Positions 47,157 to 56,800 of a stretch of DNA of 64,000 nt are shown here, one piece after another. The DNA is from Saprospiraceae bacterium. GTDB lineage: Bacteria > Bacteroidota > Bacteroidia > Chitinophagales > Saprospiraceae. Where the stretch lies: the NCBI GenBank assembly GCA_020631355.1, contig JAHDHL010000007.1, forward strand, positions 95,898 to 159,897, given 5' to 3'. The notes under the pieces are model-generated. The model was given only the letters and a program-made list of their open reading frames with translations, made no database searches and was not told the DNA's origin. The position numbers were made by a program, and so were the translations under genes. How positions within the stretch are numbered: position 1 is the stretch's first letter; each line of letters begins with the position of its first letter.

Positions 47157-50100
47157 ATGAGCAGATTCTTGAAACTATCCACACTACTCCCCCTAACATG
47201 TATTTGTATGGTTATATTTTCTTGTCAGTCCGATACCGAGACTGATTCTGAAAATACAACTCCTACCTACAAACTATTCGAGGAATTACCCAGTGATGAA
47301 ACGGGAATACAATTCTCCAATAATATCGTAGAAAACGAGGAAAAACATTATTACAGTTTCCAATACATTTATAACGGAGGAGGAGTTGCAGTAGGTGACA
47401 TCAATAATGATGGTCTGACAGACATCTATTTTACTGCCAATGAACTTCCTGACAAAATCTACCTGAACAAGGGAAATCTTCAGTTCGAGGATATTTCTGA
47501 TGCAGCTGGAATCAAGAATGCACGGGGTTGGACCACTGGTGTATCTATGATGGATTTCAATAATGATGGCTATCTGGATATATATGTCTGTAAATCAGGC
47601 TGGTCCAGTATGAACCCGGAATGGCGTAGGAATGTACTCTACATCAACCAGAAGGATAATACATTCAAAAACGAAGCTAAGGCATATGGTTTGGATGACA
47701 AGGGTTTCTCCGTACAGGCCACTTATCTGGATTATGATAATGACGGGGACGTGGACTTGTACCTTTCCAATCATCCTACTGACTTTGATACCCAAAAGGA
47801 GGAGGAAATGAGGGCCAACCCTCCTGTTGTGGTTTCCGATAGGATGTATCGGAATAACGGGGATAACACTTTCACGGATGTATCCGATGAAGCTGGCATC
47901 CTTAATTATGGCCACGGCCTAGGGCCTATTTGTGCAGATTTGAATGATGATGGTTGGACGGACATCTATATTGCCAATGACTACAAGGCGAATGATTTCA
48001 TGTATATCAATAATGGTGATGGAACATTCACGGATAAGATAAAGGACATGACAGCCCATGTTTCATTCTATGCCATGGGAGTTGATATATCAGACTTCAA
48101 TAACGATGGATTGCAGGACATCCTGACCACCGAAATGCTACCCGAGGACTACAAACGGTCCAAGACTAACATGGCAGAGATGAATGTACCTTTCTTCAAC
48201 AAACTACTGAAGTATGGTTATCATCACCAATACATGCACAATTCACTCCAAATGAATAATGGGAATGGTTTCTTTAGTGAAATCGCCCAAATGGCAGGCA
48301 TCGCCAAAACAGATTGGAGTTGGGCTTGCTTCATTGCTGACCTAGACAATGATACCCACAAGGATATATTCGTAGCCAATGGTTACAAAAGGGATGTTTT
48401 TGATAGGGATTACAAAGGGAAAGTAGACGAACTGGCCAAATCCCAAGGAGGAAGAATTTCTCCATTACAGATTTATGAAGTCATGCCTTCCACACAGATT
48501 CCCAATTATGTTTTCCAAAACAATGGTGACCTTACTTTCAGTAATCGGGTCAAGGAATGGGGACTCGAAGATCCGTCTTTCACTAATGGTGCCGTACTTG
48601 CCGACTTGGATAATGATGGTGACCTGGATTTGATATGCAATAATCTTGATCATGTTGCTACACTGTATAAAAATACGACTGCAGAAAATAATCAAAGCCA
48701 TTACCTAAATGTCCAACTTAAGGGAAAGGATGGTAATCCACTAGGAATAGGAGCCAAGATTACTGTGGAATTAGATGGCGTTAGCCTCCTTGAAGAAATG
48801 AAAGGTGTCAGGGGATTCCAATCTTGTATGGAATATGAAGCTCACTTCGGATTAGGTGACCAGGCAGAAGCTAAGAGTATAACTGTTCTTTGGAAAGACG
48901 GCACTTCTACTTCTGTCTCGAATGTGGCCGCAGACCAAACCATCACGATTGCACAGGATGATAGTCAACTGGTCAATAAAGAACCAACAACACCTCCATT
49001 ACTGAAAGAACAAACATGGGTTGCATTCGATGAGCCATTCCGTCATATTGAGAATGAATTCGATGATTTCAGACAACAAGTCCTTCTTCCACACAAGATG
49101 TCCAGACTCGGACCCTATTGTGCCGTAGCGGACATCAATGGAGACCAATTGGATGACTTATTCGTTGGTGGTGCAATGAAACAGGCAGGTGCCATTTATG
49201 TACAGGGCAAGGATGGTAAGTTTACTAAAACCACACAACCCGCCCTGGAGGATGGTAGTAGTTTTGAGGATATGGACGCTGCTTTCTTTGACGCAGATAA
49301 TGATGGGGACATGGACCTATACGTCGTAAGTGGCGGAACAGAATTCGGACAATCATCCACCATTTACCAAGATAGATTGTATCTGAATGACAATGGTATC
49401 TTCACTCGTGCAAAAGAGGCATTACCTACAATCACGACCAGTGGCTCGTCTGTTTCGGTTGCGGATTTCGATAAGGATGGTGATATGGATTTATTCGTTG
49501 GTGGAAGAATCATTCCTGATCAGTATCCATACAGTCCCAAGAGTATGATTCTCGTTAATCAGAATGGACAGTTCACTGACCAAACGGATGAACTGGCGAC
49601 AGGACTTTCCAATTGTGGTATGGTTACTTCAGCCATTTGGTCCGATTACGATATGGATGATGACCTGGATTTAATTGTCGTAGGTGAATGGATGTCCATC
49701 AAGGTTTTTGAGAATGATAAGTTGGCATTCAGCGATGCTTCTGAAAAACTGGGGCTGAGTCAATATAAGGGCTGGTGGAATAAAATCATCGAGACTGATG
49801 TGAATCAGGATGGTAGGATGGATTATGTGGTGGGTAATCTGGGATTGAACTACAAGTTCAAGGCCAGTCCCAAGAAGCCTTTCCATTCCTTTACCAATGA
49901 TTTTGATGGGGATGGTACCATCGATATTGTCCTAGCAAAGAAAAACAAGGATAAGTTGGTTCCCATAAGGGGTAAACAGTGCTCGTCCGAGCAAATGCCA
50001 TTCATTAATGATAAGTTCCCGACTTATGAGGCTTTCGCCAATGCAAGTGTTGAGGAAATCATTGGTGACAACATCAAGGATGCACTCCATTTGGAAGCTA

Positions 50101-50468
50101 CTCATTTCGAATCAGGTATCTTACTGAACACCCCGAATGGTTTTGAATTCCAAGCATTACCACAATTGGCACAAATCTCTACCATTCAAGGTATCGTAGC
50201 CGAGGATTGGAATAAGGATGGGTATACAGACCTGATTGTTGCGGGTAATATGTATGGTTCCGAAGCTGAAACCACTAGGGCTGATGCTTCCATTGGTATT
50301 TATCTGGAAGGCAGCGCAACAGGTTCATATAGGGTTATCAATAATAAGCAAAGCGGATTATTCGTAAAAGGTGACACGAAAGATGTGGATTTTATAACGG
50401 TAAACGGGACAAAACACATTCTTTTCACCAAGAATAATAACGCTATACAGTTGTATTCCAGCCAATAA
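47157..50468 (+). CDS. FG-GAP/ASPIC lipoprotein (large, two propellers)
   Basis: 1103 residues. Lipobox FSC at ~23 suggests a lipoprotein. Residues ~75-480 and ~640-1090 each carry FG-GAP/VCBS repeats with the calcium-binding D-x-N-x-D-G loops (DINNDGLTD, DFNNDGYLD, DYDNDGDVD, DLDNDGDLD, DFDKDGDMD). Between them (~510-575) is an ASPIC/UnbV domain (GIGAKITVELDG; SITVLWKDG). Such proteins are common in Bacteroidota, often near SusC/SusD genes, though none is here. No T9SS tail. Likely outer-membrane bound with calcium-stabilised propellers; ligand unknown. Confidence 0.9.
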   Translation: MSRFLKLSTLLPLTCICMVIFSCQSDTETDSENTTPTYKLFEELPSDETGIQFSNNIVENEEKHYYSFQYIYNGGGVAVGDINNDGLTDIYFTANELPDKIYLNKGNLQFEDISDAAGIKNARGWTTGVSMMDFNNDGYLDIYVCKSGWSSMNPEWRRNVLYINQKDNTFKNEAKAYGLDDKGFSVQATYLDYDNDGDVDLYLSNHPTDFDTQKEEEMRANPPVVVSDRMYRNNGDNTFTDVSDEAGILNYGHGLGPICADLNDDGWTDIYIANDYKANDFMYINNGDGTFTDKIKDMTAHVSFYAMGVDISDFNNDGLQDILTTEMLPEDYKRSKTNMAEMNVPFFNKLLKYGYHHQYMHNSLQMNNGNGFFSEIAQMAGIAKTDWSWACFIADLDNDTHKDIFVANGYKRDVFDRDYKGKVDELAKSQGGRISPLQIYEVMPSTQIPNYVFQNNGDLTFSNRVKEWGLEDPSFTNGAVLADLDNDGDLDLICNNLDHVATLYKNTTAENNQSHYLNVQLKGKDGNPLGIGAKITVELDGVSLLEEMKGVRGFQSCMEYEAHFGLGDQAEAKSITVLWKDGTSTSVSNVAADQTITIAQDDSQLVNKEPTTPPLLKEQTWVAFDEPFRHIENEFDDFRQQVLLPHKMSRLGPYCAVADINGDQLDDLFVGGAMKQAGAIYVQGKDGKFTKTTQPALEDGSSFEDMDAAFFDADNDGDMDLYVVSGGTEFGQSSTIYQDRLYLNDNGIFTRAKEALPTITTSGSSVSVADFDKDGDMDLFVGGRIIPDQYPYSPKSMILVNQNGQFTDQTDELATGLSNCGMVTSAIWSDYDMDDDLDLIVVGEWMSIKVFENDKLAFSDASEKLGLSQYKGWWNKIIETDVNQDGRMDYVVGNLGLNYKFKASPKKPFHSFTNDFDGDGTIDIVLAKKNKDKLVPIRGKQCSSEQMPFINDKFPTYEAFANASVEEIIGDNIKDALHLEATHFESGILLNTPNGFEFQALPQLAQISTIQGIVAEDWNKDGYTDLIVAGNMYGSEAETTRADASIGIYLEGSATGSYRVINNKQSGLFVKGDTKDVDFITVNGTKHILFTKNNNAIQLYSSQ

Positions 50469-50800
50469 ATTGGCCTAATTTATATATTAACAAAAATGAT
50501 TTGATAAATTTTATGACAGATTATTCATTCATTTTTTTTTGAAATTTTAACCTATTCATTAAATTTATGACGATTATTGAGTAGAAAAGTTAACACATTG
50601 TTAAATAAGTGGCAGAAAATCCCTCCTAAATTCTTGACCATTCATAAACAATCAAAAGCGTCAAGACCACTTTTGTATAAGGCATATTACCCAACCCAAT
50701 GAAATCTCAATCAGCCCTTGAAACAGGTTATGAATAAGGATTCATATTATTTTTTTGAAATATATTATTTGTACTTTTTTCTTCACTCAACTGCTAAACT
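50469..50800. other. 332-base upstream region of the giant adhesin
   Basis: AT-rich, with no gene. It contains a perfect inverted repeat TTAACA-cat-TGTTAA at 50590-50604 and a weaker one (CAAAAG at 50653-50658 with CTTTTG at 50670-50675). A TATTATTTG sequence ~30 bases before the ATG is near but not equal to TAnnTTTG. These may be control sites for the adhesin. Confidence 0.45.
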
Positions 50801-53800
50801 ATGAAGAAGTATTTACTTAGTTTACTAACCTTAGTGGGGGTCTTTATATGGACGACCACTACGCTGTCGGCACAGGATGACTGTGCCTCAGCAACACAAA
50901 TCACGATCAGTGATTACTGTACTACAATCACCGGTACAACCATCAATGATGGAACCGGTGGTGGAATCGGTACGACCGGTGGCGATGCCGCTTGGTTTTT
51001 CCTTGAAGCTCCGAGTAGTGCAGACCTAACAGTTGGCTCCTGTAATGGTGGAGCTGACACAGAGGTAGCCTTACACAAGAGTAATGCTGCCAATGGTTGT
51101 ACATCTGCTGCAAATCCTGCAACAGCCTATAACGATGATTTCTGTGCCACAGGCTTAGGTAACAACTTTGCCTCTGAAGCAGGTTTCAGCGTTTCCGCAA
51201 CCAATTATGCCTACATCGAATGGGGTGACAGATGGTCCAATGGTCCGCATGACTGGTACATTACCTATGATTGTTCGGCTTTGGCCAATGTTTCTGGTTC
51301 AGCTCCATCCACTACGGAAGCCGAGTTGGCTTTTGACATGCCAGTGGATGGTAGTGATGTTCTGATTGAATATGGCCCTGCAGGCTTTGCACAAGGTACA
51401 GGTACCTTGGCCTCAACTTCTGCATCACCATTTACAATCTCCGGACTTACAGAGTGTACTGATTATGACGTATACTATTATGCCGATTGTTTGGGATTAG
51501 GAACATTCCCCCCAACTGGTACAAGCTGTACGTTCAACAATGTAGGAATGGAAACCATCACCACACTCTGCGCATGTGGCACACCCACCAACCTAGTGGT
51601 ATCTGATGCTGTCACAGACAATGAGGCGGATGCTACATGGATGAACGGTGGCGGTGAAGGTAATTATACCATTGAATGGGGTCCTACAGGGTTTACCCCT
51701 GGTATTGGTGCCTCCATCGGAACATTCGCAACGACTATGACTTCCTACACCATCACAGGTCTGAATTGTGGTGCTACCTATGAAGTCTATGTCAAGGATG
51801 ATTGTCCTGTTGCAGGTGGTACAAGTGCATACTTGGGACCCATCTCTGTAACAATCGACTGTCCTCCTCCACCTCCGACAGGTGTCACATGTACGACCCC
51901 AGGTGCTATCCTTACTACTGTATTCTCCGATGAGTTCGATGCGACTGCAGCATGGACAGGAAATATTGGTGGTGGTGGTGCATGGAATGTATCAACAGCA
52001 GGAACACCATCAGGTGGTACTGGTCCTGCTGCACCGCACAGCGGAACTGGTTATATCCATTATGAGGGTACGGGATCAACTGCTGACGCATTCATTGTAT
52101 CTACTGCTATTGACCTTACAAATGCTAACGATGCAGTAGAATTATCTTTCTTCCTCCACGCATTCGGTAATAATATCGGTACGTTTAATGTGGGAGTTGG
52201 TACAGCTGCTGCCGGACCATTCACCAATGAATTCTCTTGGAGTGGTGCTTATCAGACTGCTAATGCAGATGCATTCGTTCCAGTAGGTGTGGACCTTACG
52301 GCTTACATAGGCCAAACCATATTTCTTGAACTTAGTCATGTAGGTATTAGTGGGTTTGCAGCGGACATAGCTATTGATGCGTTAGAAATCAATACTTGTG
52401 CTACATGTACTCCTCCTACTGCTGCTTTCTCTGTAGCTCCTGCATGTGCAACCAATGAATTCAACATCAAAATCAATGTATCCGATATGGGTGATGCAGC
52501 ATCATATGATGTACAGGATTCAGGTGGAGCATCATTGGCTACAATCAATGCCACAGGTAATTATACCGTAGGGCCATTCGCTAGTGCAACTACTGAGAAT
52601 ATCACATTGGTGCACGACTCCAATAATGCGTGTGACCTGACTTCGGCTGCTTTGACTTATACCTGTCCTCCTCCTCCCCCAGCTGGTGTCACTTGTACTA
52701 CTCCCGGTGCAAACACCATTGCTGCACTTTCGGATGAAATGGATAATTCTCCCGGAGGATGGACTGGTGACTTGGGTACTGCAAATGGACAGTGGGATAA
52801 TACTGGAGCTGGTACAGGATCAGGTGCAGGAACAGGCCCTCTAGGACCTCATAGTGGTAGTGGGTATTTCTTCTATGACGCCTCTGGTAATTCATCCAAT
52901 GTGGCATCATTAGTATCTCCTGCCATCGACCTTACTAGCTTTCTAGATGCTGCTGAGTTATCGTTCTATATGTTCGCATTTGGTGCTGATGTTGGTACGC
53001 TAAATGTAGGAATTGGTACCTCAGCTGCAGGACCGTTTACTACTGAGTGGACATGGTCTGGCCAATGGCAAACAGCCCAATCCGATGCTTGGACCCAAGT
53101 GGGATTAAACCTTGATGCCTATGTTGGACAAACTATATATGTTGAATTCAGTTACAGTGGTGCAGGTACTAGTTTCAATGGTGATATGGCCATTGACCTA
53201 ACAGAGGTGAATTCATGTATCTCATGTAATCAACCTGTTGCTACATTCAATACCTCACCAGATTGTGGTAACAACCAATTCTTTATTGATATTGACGTAA
53301 CTGACTTAGGTGACGGTGCTCCTTATGATGTGAATGATGGAACATCCTCATTGGGAACCATCAATGCTACTGGTGTTACTCAAGTAGGACCATTCGCAGA
53401 TGGTACATCAGTTGATTTGACTTTGGTTCACTCCATCAATAGTGGATGTGACCTATCCGCAACAGGACTCAGCCTCACTTGTTTCCAATCTTGTGAAGCT
53501 CCTACTGTAATAACTGCTGGTTATTGTGTTGATGTAACTGGTGTCGCCATAGCTGATGGTACTGGTTCAGGTGTTGCTACCGCAGGTGGTGATGCTGCTT
53601 GGTACAGCATTGACGTACCTGCTACTGCCACTTCAGCAGTAAGTATGGAAGTAAGTTCTTGTGGTGGTACTGTCGATACGGAAGTGGCCGTTCATGATAT
53701 AGGTGTAGCACCTGGTGATTGTGCGAATACTTCTAATGCCTCCCCATCTGATGATGATGGTTGTAACCTTCAATCCACGGTCACTATTCCTGTAACCGCT

Positions 53801-56800
53801 GGTAATACCTACGCAATTGAGTGGGGTGACAGATGGTCGAATGATGCTCAGGATTGGGTTGTTAATTTCACTTGTGATGATGGACAGGTAACGGGTGTTA
53901 CAGGTACAGCAACAGGTGAGACAACTGCTGACCTTACATTCACTTCACCAGGTACTTCTGATGTTGTGATTGAATATGGAACCACAGGCTTCACGCCTGG
54001 AACAGGTACAGTTGTAACAGCTGTTACTTCTCCTTTCAACATCACTGGACTTTCAGCTTGTGGTGTATATGATGTTTATGTGAATTATGATTGTTTGGGA
54101 ACAGGTACAGTCGAAAGCTGTATAGCCGAATTAGTAACCTTCTCTACTGATTGTCCTTGTCCTGAACCAACAGGTGTAACTGCCGCTGATGCAGCAGTTG
54201 ATGGTGAAATCACTGCTTCTTGGACGAATGGTGGTGGTGACGGATCATATGATTTGGAATGGGGTCTTGCAGGCTTTGCTCCAGGTACAGGTGCCGAAAT
54301 AGGTAGTATGACTTCTACCAATACAATGGAGACGATCACTGGCTTGACTTGTGATACTGATTATGATGTATATGTAAGGGATAATTGTGCAGGTCCTCCT
54401 GCTGGCCAAAGTATCTGGGTAGTGGCTACTACTACAGTAATTTGTCCTCCTCCTCCTCCAGTAGGTGTTACATGTACAACACCTGGTGCCAATAGTGGTC
54501 TCGTTTTCTCTGATGAAGCTGATGCTGCTGGTGGTTGGACTGGTGATTTGAATGCAGGTAATGGTTCATGGGTAAATGGCGCAGCTGGTACACCATCCGG
54601 TGGTACAGGTCCTGATGGTGCTCAGAGTGGTACAGGATACTTCTTCTACGAATCTTCAGGGAATAGTTCTGTCATTGCATCATTGGTATCCCCTGCTATT
54701 GACCTTTCTGCTGCCATCGATGCCGCTGAACTTTCATTCTACATGCATGCATTTGGTCCTGCAATAGGAACATTGAATGTAGGTATCGGAACTTCTGCTG
54801 CCGGTCCATTTACTACAGTATGGACTTGGTCAGGCGAATGGCAAACATCCAACGCTGACGCTTGGTCTCATGTTGGTATCAATGCTGACGCTTATGTCGG
54901 ACAAACCATCTATGTAGAATTTTCTTATGGTGGTACAGGTACTGACTTCACAGGAGATTTAGCTATCGACCTATTGGAAGTAAACTCTTGCTTGAATTGT
55001 GCACAGCCTTCTGCTACATTCACAGTAGTACCCGATTGTGCAAATAATCAATTCTTTGTTGATATCAATGTAACTGACCTAGGAGATGGAGCTCCTTATG
55101 ATGTAAATGATGGAACAGCTTCTGTTGGAACCATTAATGCATTGGGTGTTACTCAGGTAGGACCATTCGCAGATGGTTCTTCCCAAGACCTTACACTTGT
55201 ACATGCTTCTGACAATTCCTGTGACCTAGCTGCTACAGGATTATCCGCTACATGTGGTCAGGATTGTATCACAGCTACTGAATTAACTACTGCATATTGT
55301 GTAAGCGTAACAGGAGTTGCTATCCTAGATGGAACTGGTTCTGCCGTAGCTACTGCAGGTGGTGATGCAGCTTGGTTTACGATTGATGTCCCTGCGGGAA
55401 TTGGTGCCGTAACAATGGAAGTAAGTTCCTGTGGTGGTACAGTCGATACAGAAGTGGCTGTACATGACATAGGTGCTATACCTGGTGATTGTGCGAATAC
55501 ATCTGCTGCTTCTCCATCTAATGATGATGGTTGTGCCCTTCAGTCTACCCTATCCACCACAGTAACAGGTGGTAACACTTACGCAATTGAGTGGGGTGAC
55601 AGATGGTCCAATGATGCTCAAGATTGGGAAATCAACTTTACATGTGATGACGGACAAGTAACTGGCGAGGCTGGTACTGCAACTGGTGAAACTACCGCTG
55701 ATGTAACATTTACATCTCCGGGTGCTTCCAATGTAGTGCTTGAATATGGTCCTACTGGCTTTACTCCAGGTACAGGAACCCTAGTAGCTACCGCTACTTC
55801 TCCTTATAACATTACTGGTTTAACAGCTTGTGGTTCTTATGATGTTTATTTGAACTATGACTGTATGAATACAGGTGCTATTGATGATTGTATCGCCATC
55901 ATGACCACATTCTCCACTGATTGTCCTTGTGGCGAGCCTACAGGTATCACAGCAGTTGATGGTGCCGTGGATGGTGAAGCGACTATCTCTTGGACCAACG
56001 GTGGTGGAGACGGATCTTATGATGTGGAATGGGGTCTTACTGGCTTCGCTCCGGGTACAGGTGCTGAAGCAGGTAGCATTACTGCTACTGCCAACACTTC
56101 AGAAACCATTACGGGTCTGACTTGTGCTGCTGACTATGACGTGTATGTAAGGGATAATTGTGCTCCAAGTGCTACTAGTATCTGGGCAGGCCCAGTTACT
56201 TGGACTGTCGCTTGTCTAGGTGAAAGCTGTGTAGAACCACTTCCTTTAACCATTGATTATTGTATCAATATCACAGGATCATCAGTTACTGATGGTAACG
56301 GTTCACAAGTAGCTACGGCTGGTGACGGTGCATTGTGGTATGCAATCGATATTCCTGCAGGTGTTGCTGTAGATATGACAGTTTCCTCTTGTAACAGTGG
56401 AAATGTCGATACGGATGTAGCTGTACACAATGGAGGATTCATCCCTGGTAATTGTGTTGCCGCTATTGATCCTGCTACAGGAGAAAGTGATGATGCATGT
56501 GGATTATCCTCAGAAGTAACATTGTCCGTAACAGCAGGTAATACCTACTTCATTGAGTGGGGTGACAGATGGACCAACAATGCATTCGATTGGGAAGTGA
56601 ACTTCACTTGTCAGGATGGTCAGGTTACTGCTTTGACCGGTACTGCTACTGGAGAAACTACAGCCGATGTGACATTTACATCCCCAGGTGCATCCGATGT
56701 AGTCCTTGAATACGGACCTACAGGATTCACTCCCGGAACAGGTACTTTGGTTGCAGCCGCTACTTCTCCTTATAATATCACAGGTTTGACTGCTTGTGGA

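Noticed and set aside
50590..50604. TTAACA-cat-TGTTAA as a transposon or att end
   Set aside because: No transposase, target duplication or integrase nearby; more likely a simple operator-like repeat.
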